Source: JBIOUF01 sp044866695 (GTDB lineage: Bacteria > Actinomycetota > Actinomycetes > Propionibacteriales > Nocardioidaceae). Taken from it: a DNA stretch of 32,827 bases. A program made the translations under genes and the position numbers. Shown here piece after piece: positions 9,104 to 16,983 of the stretch. The notes under the pieces were generated by a model that ran no database searches, had not been told where the DNA came from, and worked only from the letters and a program-made list of their open reading frames with translations. The stretch covers positions 1 through 32,827 of the forward strand of contig JBIOUF010000201.1 in the NCBI GenBank assembly GCA_044866695.1, written 5' to 3'. Positions within the stretch are counted from its first letter, which is position 1; each line of letters starts with the position of its first letter.

Positions 9104-9320
9104 GCCGACTCACCCCGCCCAGCCGGCCCAAGACGCGCCCACTCACGCGCCGAGCCGGCGCAACTTACGCCGACTCGAGCGCCCACCCGGCCCACGACAG
9201 GCCGACTCGCGCGCCCAACCGGCGCAAGACACGCCCACTCGCGGGTCGAGCCGGCCCACGACACGCCCACTCGCGGGTCGAGCCGGCCCAAGACACGCCC
9301 ACTCGCGGGTCGAGCCGGGG
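9104..9320 (+). repeat. 32-bp tandem repeat (minisatellite) downstream of narI
   Basis: About seven copies of a 32-bp unit follow narI. The last three copies are nearly identical, of the form CGCCCACTCGCGGGTCGAGC then CGGCCCANGACA. The first three or four have diverged, for example with ACTCACGCGCCGAGCCGGCG. The gradient from degenerate to near-perfect suggests recent expansion at the distal end. Together with 9321-9508 this is a gene-free stretch of 413 bases; no convincing coding frame was found in it. Confidence 0.85.
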
Positions 9321-9451
9321 CGGAAGAGGCGTCCTCTCCAGACCGGAGCTCCGGCGAACCGGCGTTCGTGGACCCACGGCGTTGGCCGGTGGCCACCCGC
9401 CGAAGGCCGTTGGTCCACAGGGCTGAGGCGACCGGCCCTGACGGTCGGGGC

Positions 9452-9490
9452 GTGAGGGGAGGACCGTGGAGTGAGGGGAGGACCCTGGGA
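9452..9490 (+). repeat. tandem 19-bp duplication before the flavodoxin gene
   Basis: Two adjacent copies of GTGAGGGGAGGACCGTGGA (the second with C for G and one extra base) end 18 bases before the flavodoxin ATG. The purine-rich units resemble repeated ribosome binding sequence and could affect translation of the gene behind them. Confidence 0.65.
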
Positions 9491-9508
9491 GAGGGAGAGG
9501 AGCGCGCC

Positions 9509-10024
9509 ATGAAGGCACTGGTCGTCTACGAGTCCATGTGGGGGAACACCGAGGAGGTCGCGCGAGCCGTCGCGGCCGGGCTGGGCGAGACGCTGGACGT
9601 CGAGGTCGCGGAGGTCGGCCGGGCGCCGGCGGAGCCGGGCGACGACATCGCGCTGGTCGTCGCCGGGGGCCCGACGCACGCGTTCTCGATGACCCGGCCG
9701 AGCACCCGCGCCGACGCGGTCGAGCAGGGCGCCCCGCACGACGCCGGCACCGGGCTGCGGGAGTGGCTGGAGGCGCTCCCGTCCGGCCGCCACCCTCAGC
9801 GGCTGGCCACCTTCGACACCCGGGTCGACAAGGTCCGGCACCTGCCGGGGTCGGCCGCGAAGAAGGCGGCCAAGACCGGTCGCAAGCACGGCTACCAGGC
9901 GGCGGCGCGCGCGCAGAGCTTCTACGTCCACGACACCGCGGGACCGCTGCTCGACGGTGAGCTCGACCGGGCGGAGGAGTGGGGCCGTGAGCTCGCGACC
10001 ACGTTCGCGACCGCGGGGCGCTGA
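9509..10024 (+). CDS. flavodoxin domain protein
   Basis: A 171-residue soluble protein with the flavodoxin fold. The N-terminus MKALVVYESMWGNTEEVARAV has the FMN phosphate-binding loop (ESMWGNTE) after the first beta strand. A second conserved loop is VVAGGPTHAFSMTRPSTR. It probably binds FMN and transfers electrons, but the partner is unknown. The purine-rich GAGAGGGAGAGGAG just upstream is a strong ribosome binding site and fixes the ATG. A Lys/Ala-rich stretch near residues 115-130 (SAAKKAAKTGRKHG) looks like an exposed loop. It may share a transcript with the next gene, which starts ten bases after its stop. A link to nitrate respiration is possible only by proximity. Confidence 0.88.
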   Translation: MKALVVYESMWGNTEEVARAVAAGLGETLDVEVAEVGRAPAEPGDDIALVVAGGPTHAFSMTRPSTRADAVEQGAPHDAGTGLREWLEALPSGRHPQRLATFDTRVDKVRHLPGSAAKKAAKTGRKHGYQAAARAQSFYVHDTAGPLLDGELDRAEEWGRELATTFATAGR

Positions 10025-10033
10025 CCGCCTCCC

Positions 10034-10651
10034 ATGACCGCCCCGCCGTACGCGGGCTCGGAGCCGCGCACCGCTGGTCCGCTTCCGCGGGTCACCGCGT
10101 TCGCGGAAGTCGGTCGCTGCGTGCTGGCCAGCGTCCGGCTGCTGGTGCGCGCTGGTGTGCACCTGCCCCGGGCCAACGTCGGCCGGCGGATCCACTTCGC
10201 GGACGGGACGACCGCGCGGGTGTACCGCGAGACGGTGGCGGACCACGTCGCGGCCGCCCCGTGCTTCCTCGCCGTCCGGTTCCGGCTGCGCGGCGTTCGC
10301 GGCGTGGGTCACGCGCTGTTCCGGCTGGAGAGCCTGCTGAACACGCCGCTCTTCGTCGGGTTCCCGGGGTTCACCTCGAAGCTGTGGCTCGCCCACGACG
10401 AGCACGGCACCTACCGCGGGCTGTACGAGTGGGACGGCGCGGACCGGGCCGAGCACTACGCCCGCTCGCTATGGCGGGTGCTCGAGCTGGTGAGCGTGCC
10501 GGGGTCGATCGGCTACCGGGTCGTCGACGGCGTCCGGCGCGACGAGGCCCTGGCTGACCCCGACCTCGTGGACCGTCGACCCGACGACGGCTGGTGGCGA
10601 GCCGTGCGGGGTCGTCCGAGCAGGGCTCAGCTCAGGCGTGCCCTGCGCTGA
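10034..10651 (+). CDS. conserved-looking protein of unknown function
   Basis: A 205-residue soluble protein with no signal peptide. The middle has alternating strands and a helix (FADGTTARVYRETVAD, CFLAVRFRLRG, GFTSKLWLAHDEHGTYRGLY, YEWDGADRAEHYARSL). This layout resembles small dimeric alpha-beta barrel proteins such as YdhR-type putative monooxygenases; that resemblance is weak and only inferred. It begins ten bases after the flavodoxin stop and may be co-transcribed with it. No clear Shine-Dalgarno precedes the ATG. Its last 25 bases overlap, tail to tail, the small gene on the other strand. I do not recognise the family with certainty. Confidence 0.7.
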   Translation: MTAPPYAGSEPRTAGPLPRVTAFAEVGRCVLASVRLLVRAGVHLPRANVGRRIHFADGTTARVYRETVADHVAAAPCFLAVRFRLRGVRGVGHALFRLESLLNTPLFVGFPGFTSKLWLAHDEHGTYRGLYEWDGADRAEHYARSLWRVLELVSVPGSIGYRVVDGVRRDEALADPDLVDRRPDDGWWRAVRGRPSRAQLRRALR

Positions 10652-10800
10652 GCGGGACCGGTGCCGTTGGTCGACCGCATGGTGGCCTCGGCGATCTTGC
10701 GGATCGGCTCGGGCACCGGCTTGCCGCGGGCGCGGCTGCGCTCGACGATCAGCCGGGCCGCGTCCTTCTGCGCGCCGGTCACATAGACCGTGCTAGCCAT
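10627..10800 (-). CDS. small basic protein of unknown function
   Basis: A 57-residue basic protein with a helical core (GAQKDAARLIVERSRARGKP) and an Arg-rich tail. The ATG at 10800 overlaps the end of the upstream gene by eight bases (ATGGCTAG), which suggests translational coupling. An in-frame GTG at 10809 lies closer to the GAGGAGGAG sequence and would add three residues. It has no Cys, no membrane segment and no recognisable domain. The C-terminus overlaps a convergent gene by 25 bases. It is likely a real gene because of the coupling and ribosome binding site, but its function is unknown. Confidence 0.6.
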   Translation of the reverse strand: MASTVYVTGAQKDAARLIVERSRARGKPVPEPIRKIAEATMRSTNGTGPAQRRARLS

Positions 10801-11239
10801 GATGGTCACGCTCCTCCTCGGTGCTCCCCTTCGATGATAGTCCTGGGACGTCGCCGTCGCCCGGCGTCGTGGCGTCCTCGATCTGCACCACCTCGGTGCC
10901 CTCCCCCGCCTGCCTGATCCGGTCGACCGGCTCCCGCACCACCGCGTCGAGGGCGGCGTCGACGAACAGCTGCTGCCCCTCGTCGAGCAGGTCGGACTCG
11001 GCGAGTGCCCGCAGCTGGGCGATGCCCAGGCGCGCCGTACGGTCGTCGGCCGACACGGCCAGCTCCGCCCCCCAGCGCAGGTTGCGCATCGTCTCCCCGC
11101 GCCGCGACCGGGTCTCCAGCTCCTTCGCTCCGCGCCGGGCGAGCAGCGTGCCGGTGAGGCTGCCCACGAAGGCGGCCACCGCCGTGCCGAGCCCGGCGGC
11201 GACGACCGCCCAGGTGGGGAGGTCCCCGGCGTTGCTCAC
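10793..11239 (-). CDS. single-pass membrane protein of unknown function
   Basis: A 148-residue protein. An N-terminal hydrophobic helix (WAVVAAGLGTAVAAFVGSLTGTLLA, residues about 9-33) is followed by a basic stretch (RRGAKELETRSRRGE) and a helical cytoplasmic domain (WGAELAVSADDRTARLGIAQLRALAES). This is the layout of small actinobacterial proteins with an anchored coiled helical tail. The GTG at 11239 is chosen because the frame upstream of it is a shadow and the membrane segment starts right after it. There is no good Shine-Dalgarno, so it may be leaderless or coupled to the secreted protein gene 53 bases upstream. Function unknown. Confidence 0.65.
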   Translation of the reverse strand: MSNAGDLPTWAVVAAGLGTAVAAFVGSLTGTLLARRGAKELETRSRRGETMRNLRWGAELAVSADDRTARLGIAQLRALAESDLLDEGQQLFVDAALDAVVREPVDRIRQAGEGTEVVQIEDATTPGDGDVPGLSSKGSTEEERDHHG

Positions 11240-11292
11240 CCGAGGAGGGTACGGCGACCGCCGGCCCGGGCCCGGTCCGCCGCACCGGGTCA

Positions 11293-11820
11293 CTACGGCG
11301 TGCCGCCATCCGGCTCGTCGGTGTCCTCGACGTAGTCGCAGGGGCCGCTGACCACGTCGTTCTCGACGCCGTCCCGGATGGTCAGCACCTCGTTCAGGAA
11401 TCCGGGCGACCCATGGCGACCGTGGAACCTCACCCGGATCACCTCGATGCCCCACACCGGGTTGTCGAAGTCGGGCGCGACCAGGACGAACCTGGCCCGC
11501 ACATGTGCGGTCGCCCGGTAGCGGCCTCCGTCCGAGCCGGCCAAGGTGACGCCTCGGTAGGACCGGGTGATCCTGATGCGGGCCACCCCGTCCACGAGGA
11601 CGCCGTCGAAGACCTCCGTCTCGGTGCCGCCGTCGACAGTCAGCAGCAGGTCTCCACATCGGAAGGCACCCGACGCGGGCACCGTCGTGACCGTGTGCTC
11701 GTGCTGGGGCGGGTCGTCGCCCGCCGGTGTGGCGGTCGCCGGCGCGCCGGCGAGGAGCAGTGCGCTCCCCGTGAGCGCGACCGTCGTGGCGGCTCGGCGG
11801 GCGGGTCGCAGCTGGTTCAT
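11293..11820 (-). CDS. secreted protein of unknown function
   Basis: A 175-residue protein with a Sec signal peptide: basic start (MNQLRPARRAATT), hydrophobic core (VALTGSALLLAG) and an AxA-type cleavage site near residues 28-32. The mature part is beta-rich, has two cysteines (FRCGDLLLTV and GPCDYVED) that may form a disulfide, and contains blocks such as RYRATAHVRARFVLVAPDFDN. The ATG at 11820 is preceded by GGAGAAG at good spacing. It is transcribed away from the sensor kinase gene, with 202 bases between the two starts, so it may be controlled by that two-component system; this is only inference. I do not recognise the family. Confidence 0.78.
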   Translation of the reverse strand: MNQLRPARRAATTVALTGSALLLAGAPATATPAGDDPPQHEHTVTTVPASGAFRCGDLLLTVDGGTETEVFDGVLVDGVARIRITRSYRGVTLAGSDGGRYRATAHVRARFVLVAPDFDNPVWGIEVIRVRFHGRHGSPGFLNEVLTIRDGVENDVVSGPCDYVEDTDEPDGGTP

Positions 11821-12022
11821 GGGCTTCTCCGATCGGCGGTCCCAGGCCTGTCCTGGGACTCTCCGCGACGATGCCGTGCGCCACGCGCAGCCGCCCGAGC
11901 CGGCGAACCCGGACGGCCCGGGACGACCTCCCGCAGCAACGGGTCGTCGTCCCGGGCGGCGCGGCGGCAGCGCTGGTGACATCCCACGTGCTCACGAGGA
12001 GACTCGAGGTCGAGGAGTCGTC
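11821..12022. promoter_or_regulatory. divergent intergenic region between secreted protein and sensor kinase
   Basis: These 202 bases separate two divergent starts and must hold promoters for both directions. GAGGAG at 12011-12016 serves the kinase and the complement of CTTCTCC (11824-11830) serves the secreted protein. I could not pick -35/-10 boxes or a clear operator with confidence. Confidence 0.5.
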
Positions 12023-14014
12023 ATGGCGGAGCCAAGGGCAGTCGAGTCGCTTGCCGCGCGATCGGCGCGCGGCGACCGCGTCCTGAGGGCGGCCGGGGTG
12101 GTCGCCGGCGTCATGATCGTGGCGGGCTGCGTTGCGGCGGCCGTCCTCGAGCCACGGGTCGCGGATCCCAACGGTGCCGAGGCGGAATGGATCGCACAGC
12201 TGTTCGTGGTCGGCGCAGCCGGGATGACCGTGGCCTGGGCGCGGCCACGCAACAGCATCGGCTGGCTGCTGCTGGTCGCGGTGTTCCTGCAGATGGTCTC
12301 GCTGCTCGGCGCCACGTACGCGCAGGCCTCCTACTCCGACGGCGACCCGGAGCCCGGCGCCTTCCTGGGCGCCTGGCTGGCGGCCTGGGCCTGGTTCCCC
12401 AGCCTGGCCCTGCCGGTCGCCGTGCTGCCGTCGCTCTACCCGACCGGCCGGCCGGAGACACGTGCGCGCCGGCTCCTGACGTGGGCCGGCGGACTGGGCA
12501 TCCTGGGCATGTGCCTCGCGCTCGGCGGCAGCCCCGACAGCCCGGCGGAGGCGGTCGACGGGTTGCGCCTGGCCGTTCCCGAGTCGCCGGAGTGGCTCGA
12601 CGCGGCGGTCCTCGTCGCGACGGTCCTCGGGCTCGGGGTTGCGGTCGTCGTCGGCCTGACCGCGGCGACCGCCCGGGCCTTCCGCGCACCGTCTCCGGAG
12701 CGACAGCAGATGCTCTGGCTGCTGCTACCGCTGTTCCCCTACGTCGTCGGGTACTTCGTGACCCTGCCGCTGTGGCTGCCGGGATACGCGCTCGTCGGCG
12801 TCGCGGTGGCGATCGGGGTGCTCAGGTACGGCCTGCTGGACATCGACGTCGTCGTACGACGGGCCCTGTTCTACCTCCCTCTGGTCGCGCTGGTGACCCT
12901 GGTCGTCGCCCTCGTCTCGACGGCCGTCGCGAGGGTCGCCCCCGACGGCCCGCTCCCGCTCCTCGGGTCCGCGGTGGCGGTCGCCGTGCTCGTCGGCCCG
13001 GTGAGCGGGTGGCTGCGCCGCCGGGTGGACCGGTTCACGCTCGGGCTCCGCGCAGACCCGGTGTCGGCGGTGAGGAGGGTCGCCGCTCTAGGTGAGGCCG
13101 ACTCCGGCAAGGACCCGCTGGCGACCGCGCTGGCCGCGATGGTCGAGGCCGTGGGGGTCGGGTACGCCGCCGTCCTCGACCCGGCGGGGAACCGGCTGGC
13201 CGAGGTCGGCCGGCGCCCGGACGGGTGCCTGCGCCACCCGCTGATCGAGCACGGCGAGGACCTGGGCACCCTGGTGGTGGCCGTACCTGCGGACAAGGCG
13301 GGGCGACGCATGGTGGACGCGCTCGTGCCCCACGTGGCAAGCATCGTGCGCAACCAGATGCTCGCCGCCGAGGTGGACACCGAGCGGAGCCGGGTCGCCG
13401 CCGCGGCGCTCATCGAGCGCGAACGCATCCGCAGCGACCTCCACGACGGCCTCGGACCCTCGCTGTCCGGCATCTCGCTCGGCCTGCAGGCGGCGAGCGC
13501 CGCCATGACCGGCGAGCAGCCGACCGCCCGCGCGATCCTCGCCCGCACCCGTGCCGAGGCCGACAGCGCGGTCGGCGAGGTCCGCCGGGTGCTGGACGCG
13601 CTCGGTCCCACGGCGCTCGACGAGCGCCCGCTGGTCCTCGCGATCCGCGGTGTCGCCGAGAGCCTGGGCTTCGACGGCGAAGGCGGCCCGAGCTTCGCGT
13701 GCGCGTCGCGGGTCGAGACCGCGCTCCCGGCGTACGTCGAGGAGACCGCGTTCCGGATCGCCGGGGAGGCGCTGCACAATGTGGCCCGCCATGCCAACGC
13801 GAGGCACTGCGCGGTCTCCTTGAGCCAGCAGGACGCGACCCTCGAGCTGCGAGTCAGTGACGACGGCGCGGGCATGGGGACCCAGCCGTTGCGTGGCGTG
13901 GGCCTGGAGTCGATGCGCAGGCGCGCCCGTGCCGTGGGTGGGAGCTTCGCCGTCACGTCCGGGCCAGGGGCCGGGACCGTGGTGTCCGTACGCCTTCCCG
14001 TGGCGGCGTCGTGA
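12023..14014 (+). CDS. membrane sensor histidine kinase, NarL/DesK-type (HisKA_3)
   Basis: A 663-residue kinase. The first 330 residues or so hold roughly nine hydrophobic segments, without a recognisable periplasmic sensor domain. A GAF-like region follows (DPLATALAAMVEAVGVGYAAVLDPAG onward). The HisKA_3 dimerisation helix contains ERERIRSDLHDGLGPSLSG with the phospho-acceptor His474. The ATPase domain has an N-box (EALHNVARHANA) and a G-box (DDGAGMG, then RGVGLESMRRRA). ATG 12023 is chosen for the GAGGAG seven bases upstream. The response regulator follows in a four-base overlap, so the two are partners. The signal is unknown; there is no nitrate-sensing P-box, so I do not call it NarX. Confidence 0.92.
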   Translation: MAEPRAVESLAARSARGDRVLRAAGVVAGVMIVAGCVAAAVLEPRVADPNGAEAEWIAQLFVVGAAGMTVAWARPRNSIGWLLLVAVFLQMVSLLGATYAQASYSDGDPEPGAFLGAWLAAWAWFPSLALPVAVLPSLYPTGRPETRARRLLTWAGGLGILGMCLALGGSPDSPAEAVDGLRLAVPESPEWLDAAVLVATVLGLGVAVVVGLTAATARAFRAPSPERQQMLWLLLPLFPYVVGYFVTLPLWLPGYALVGVAVAIGVLRYGLLDIDVVVRRALFYLPLVALVTLVVALVSTAVARVAPDGPLPLLGSAVAVAVLVGPVSGWLRRRVDRFTLGLRADPVSAVRRVAALGEADSGKDPLATALAAMVEAVGVGYAAVLDPAGNRLAEVGRRPDGCLRHPLIEHGEDLGTLVVAVPADKAGRRMVDALVPHVASIVRNQMLAAEVDTERSRVAAAALIERERIRSDLHDGLGPSLSGISLGLQAASAAMTGEQPTARAILARTRAEADSAVGEVRRVLDALGPTALDERPLVLAIRGVAESLGFDGEGGPSFACASRVETALPAYVEETAFRIAGEALHNVARHANARHCAVSLSQQDATLELRVSDDGAGMGTQPLRGVGLESMRRRARAVGGSFAVTSGPGAGTVVSVRLPVAAS

Positions 14015-14649
14015 CGATCCGCGTCGCGCTCGCCGACGACCATCCGATGTTCCTGTACGGGCTCCGGGCCGTGCTCGACCAGGCACCTGGGATCGAGGTG
14101 GTCGGGGAGGCCGCGGACGGGCGGGCGCTGCTCGCGCTGATCGATGCGAGCCGCCCCGACGTCGTCCTCACCGACCTGACGATGGCCGGAGTCGACGGAG
14201 TGAGCGTGATCGAGACGCTGGCCCGGACCCACCCCGGGCTCCCCGCGGTGGCGCTGACCATGCATGCCGACGCGGCGCACGTCCGCGCCGCCCTGCGTGC
14301 GGGCGCCCGGGGCTACCTGCTCAAGGGCGCCGATGCCGACGCGATCGCGCGGGGCGTGCAGGCCGCGGCCGCCGGTCATCTGGTGCTGGACCGCGAGGTC
14401 GGTCCCGACGTCGTGGCGCCGTACGCCGGCGTCGGCCGGTCGGCGGAGTCGCCGTTCCCCGACCTCACGCCTCGCGAGACCGACGTCCTTCGCCTCATCG
14501 CGGTCGGTTGCCGCAACCACGAGATCGCCAGGCGGCTCGGCCTCGCCGAGAAGACGGTGCGGAACCTGACCTCGTCGGTCCTGGTCAAGCTGGCCGTCCC
14601 CGACCGGACGGCGGCGGCCCTGCGTGCGAACGAGGCCGGCCTGGGGTAG
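14011..14649 (+). CDS. NarL/FixJ-family response regulator
   Basis: A 212-residue regulator. The receiver domain shows the acidic pair Asp9-Asp10, the phospho-acceptor Asp55 (VVLTDLTMAG) and Lys105 (GYLLKGAD). The C-terminal LuxR-type helix-turn-helix runs from LTPRETDVLRLIAVG through the recognition helix EKTVRNLTSSVLVKLAV. It should bind DNA after phosphorylation by the kinase encoded just upstream, with which it overlaps by four bases (GTGA). The recognition helix has RNLTSS where many relatives have RNHVSN, so its DNA target may be unusual. It ends just before a palindromic element that may terminate transcription. Confidence 0.93.
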   Translation: MTIRVALADDHPMFLYGLRAVLDQAPGIEVVGEAADGRALLALIDASRPDVVLTDLTMAGVDGVSVIETLARTHPGLPAVALTMHADAAHVRAALRAGARGYLLKGADADAIARGVQAAAAGHLVLDREVGPDVVAPYAGVGRSAESPFPDLTPRETDVLRLIAVGCRNHEIARRLGLAEKTVRNLTSSVLVKLAVPDRTAAALRANEAGLG

Positions 14650-14667
14650 GCGAACGGTCAGCCGGCA

Positions 14668-14752
14668 TTGTGGCCGATCGCGACGTGCCGACCCCGGCGT
14701 GTCGCCGGCGTCGTGGGCCACAAGCGCCGGTTCCTGCAGGCATCGGCCACAA
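14668..14752. repeat. 85-bp near-palindromic element, copy 1
   Basis: The element starts with TTGTGGCCGAT (14668-14678) and ends with its exact reverse complement ATCGGCCACAA (14742-14752). An internal GTGGGCCACAA lies near 14713-14723. It sits between the converging response regulator and RTX-like genes and may act as a terminator for both. A second copy lies at 16420-16503. Confidence 0.8.
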
Positions 14753-14766
14753 CACCGCCGACGCGG

Positions 14767-16281
14767 TCAGGGCACCGAGAGGACGTCCTCTCCGTTGAAG
14801 CCGACGTCGAAGCCGGTGCCGCCGCGGAGGAAGTCGAACCCCGGTCCGCCGTCGAGGTTGTCGTTGCCCTGGTTGCCGAACAACGTGTCGTCGCCGTCGC
14901 CGCCGCTCTCCAGGTCGTCGCCCTCGTTGCCGACCAGCTGGTCGTTGCCGGGCCCGCCGTCGAGGACGTCGTCGCCGCGCTCGCCGAAGAGCAGGTCGTT
15001 GCCCTCGGCGCCCACGAGCGCGTTGCCGGCGTCGTCGCCGTCCAGCCTGTCGTCGCCAGGGCCGCCGTCCAGCCGGACCTTGGTGAGCAGACCGATCCCG
15101 GCTCCTACGCTGAGCACGTCGTTGGCGGCCCCGCCGAACACCTCGACCCGCTCGCTGGCCGCGTCGACGGTGAACACGCCCGCGCTGCGCACCTGGACGC
15201 GACCGCCGGGGCCGGCGACGACGCCGACGGTGTCGGGGGCCGATCCGGTCGCGACGGCGAGCACGTCGTCGCCCTCACCGCCTTGGACGACGTCGTCGCC
15301 GCCGCCCTGGCGCCACTCGGTGCGGTCGTTCCCCTGCTCGCCGTCCACCTGGTCGGCCCCTGGACCCCCGTCGAGGAGGTCGTCTCCGAGGAAGCCTCGC
15401 AGGACGTCCGCGCCGCCGCCCCCGTTCAGGACGTCGACGCCGTCGCCGCCGAACAGCTCCTCGTCGCCCTCCGCGCCGAACAGCCCGTCGTTCCCGGCGC
15501 CGCCCAGCAGCCGCAGGTGCGGCATCCCCGGCTCTGCCGTGCCCGGCGTGGTGATGACCGTGTCCGACCCACCGTTGCCGCTCACGTCGAGGGTCTCGGA
15601 GTCGACGACCACGTTCCCGGAGAAGTCGGTGACCTCGAGCAGACCCGTGGTCGAGTCCGGCGCGAGCGTGTAGATCTCGCTGGACGTCGACCCCTCCACC
15701 GTGGCGAGGTCGACACCGGGACCGCCGCTCAGCGTGTCGGCGTCGTCTCCGGAGGTCCAGGTCATCTGGTCGTCGCCGGTGCCGCCCACGACGACGTCCG
15801 CGCCGTCGTCGCCGCGCAGGAAGTCGCGCTCGCTGCCCCCGAAGACGTTGTCGACGCCGAGCCGCCCCTCGAGCACGTCCACGCCCTGGTCCCCCGAGAG
15901 CAGGTCGCCGCCGCTGCCTCCGGTGCCGTGGTCGTCCCCCGATCCGAGGAACATCGTCGACTTCGGCATGGCGCCGTTCGCCTCGTCGATCCTGACGACG
16001 TCGTCGCCGGCGCCGGTCGTGACGACGATGGTGGCCGTGTTGGCGACCGTCGCGGTGCCGCCGGCGATGGGTACGGCGCCGCCGTTGACGACGAGCTGCC
16101 CGGCAGCGCTCTTGCCGACCGCGACGACGTTCGCCTCGCCGTCTCCGGTCACCCTGAGGACGTGGTTGGCCGGTTCGTAGGTGGCGGTGACCGTGCCAGC
16201 GGCTTCGGCCGGCCCCTGAGGGACCAGGACTGCGAGACCGACGGCGGCGACCCCGGCGGCGGCGAGACGAGAGCGGACCAT
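14767..16281 (-). CDS. secreted RTX-like calcium-binding repeat protein (large)
   Basis: A 504-residue protein. A Sec signal peptide (MVRSRLAAAGVAAVGLAVLV, cleavage near AEA at residue 26) precedes about 25 Gly/Asp-rich nonapeptides of the GGxGxDxLx type, seen as GGPGDDRLDG, ERGDDVLDG, GPGNDQLVG and others. Such repeats fold into a parallel beta-roll that binds Ca2+ outside the cell. The repeats come in two main blocks, about residues 115-180 and 270-500, with a non-repetitive beta-rich insert between. No protease, lipase or adhesin domain is attached. AGGAG lies seven bases before the ATG. Unlike Gram-negative RTX toxins there is no type I secretion gene nearby. The gene is bracketed by the two 85-bp palindromic elements. 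Confidence 0.85.
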   Translation of the reverse strand: MVRSRLAAAGVAAVGLAVLVPQGPAEAAGTVTATYEPANHVLRVTGDGEANVVAVGKSAAGQLVVNGGAVPIAGGTATVANTATIVVTTGAGDDVVRIDEANGAMPKSTMFLGSGDDHGTGGSGGDLLSGDQGVDVLEGRLGVDNVFGGSERDFLRGDDGADVVVGGTGDDQMTWTSGDDADTLSGGPGVDLATVEGSTSSEIYTLAPDSTTGLLEVTDFSGNVVVDSETLDVSGNGGSDTVITTPGTAEPGMPHLRLLGGAGNDGLFGAEGDEELFGGDGVDVLNGGGGADVLRGFLGDDLLDGGPGADQVDGEQGNDRTEWRQGGGDDVVQGGEGDDVLAVATGSAPDTVGVVAGPGGRVQVRSAGVFTVDAASERVEVFGGAANDVLSVGAGIGLLTKVRLDGGPGDDRLDGDDAGNALVGAEGNDLLFGERGDDVLDGGPGNDQLVGNEGDDLESGGDGDDTLFGNQGNDNLDGGPGFDFLRGGTGFDVGFNGEDVLSVP

Positions 16282-16419
16282 GAGCGAGCTCCTGTGCGGA
16301 TGGCGTGAACGTCGTGGTGGCCAGCGTCCTGGTCCCGGGGGCGGCCCCACATCGGGCGGCTACCTCAGAATCTCGGCTGCGCAACCGTAGGCGACACCTG
16401 TGCGCGCGGGCCGGCGTGC

Positions 16420-16503
16420 TTGTGGCCGATAACCGCAGGTTGTGCGCGTTGTGGCCCCAGACCGCAGCGACACGCCGAGACCAGCTGCAGGCATCGGCCA
16501 CAA
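16420..16503. repeat. 84-bp near-palindromic element, copy 2 (inverted relative to copy 1)
   Basis: The same terminal TTGTGGCCGAT (16420-16430) and ATCGGCCACAA (16493-16503) bound this copy. Its central part (GTTGTGGCCC ... GCGACACGCCG) matches the reverse complement of the centre of copy 1, while the right end CTGCAGGCATCGGCCACAAC is identical in direct orientation. It lies in the 272-base region between the divergent RTX-like and VOC genes, so it may also affect their promoters. Confidence 0.8.
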
Positions 16504-16553
16504 CCTCGCCGACCCTGGCGGGCGCTGCGGGGCCATCGCATAGGGTGCGCGGC

Positions 16554-16946
16554 ATGCGTCTCTCGGTGGTCCTGGACTGCAACGATCCGGCGGGACTGGT
16601 GCCGTTCTGGCGGGCGGCGCTCGGCTACGTCTCGGTCGGCACCCTGCCGGGCTACGAGGTGCTCGCCCCCGCGCCGGAGCAGCCACCGGGCCCGGTCTTC
16701 ATCCTGCAGGGAGTGGCCGAGCCGAGAGCCGGCAAGAACCGCATGCACCTCGACGTGCACCCCCCGGTGGAGCTCGGCGTGCCGAAGCTCGTGGAGCGGC
16801 TCGAGGCCCTGGGCGGCCGACGCGTCGGCGAACCGGTCACCGAGCTCCTGGAGCACTTCGGCATCTGGTGGCAGCTCGTCCTCGACCCCGAGGGCAACGA
16901 GCTGGACCTGGTCGCGGACCGGAGCCACCCGCCGCCGAGCCCCTGA
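16554..16946 (+). CDS. VOC/glyoxalase-like domain protein
   Basis: A 130-residue protein covering one vicinal-oxygen-chelate module pair. It shows the family pattern LDCNDPAGLVPFWRAALGY at the start, RMHLDVHP in the middle and WWQLVLDPEGNELDLV at the end. The His in LDVH and the Glu in GNELD are placed as metal or substrate ligands of the family. Proteins of this size are often lyases, dioxygenase-like or resistance proteins, and the substrate cannot be told. ATG 16554 is the natural start of the fold, with a weak AGGGTG upstream. It has its own promoter region, shared with the divergent RTX-like gene, and is followed by the 22-bp repeat. Confidence 0.85.
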   Translation: MRLSVVLDCNDPAGLVPFWRAALGYVSVGTLPGYEVLAPAPEQPPGPVFILQGVAEPRAGKNRMHLDVHPPVELGVPKLVERLEALGGRRVGEPVTELLEHFGIWWQLVLDPEGNELDLVADRSHPPPSP

Positions 16947-16983
16947 CCCAGGGACGGCCCAGCCACGGCCGGCCAGAGCCGAC

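Noticed and set aside
9104..9320. 32-bp repeats considered as a CRISPR array.
   Set aside because: The units are contiguous with no unique spacers, and no cas genes are present.
12023..14649. Sensor kinase and regulator considered as NarX-NarL controlling the nar operon.
   Set aside because: The kinase lacks the periplasmic P-box nitrate sensor, and the pair is separated from nar by several unrelated genes.
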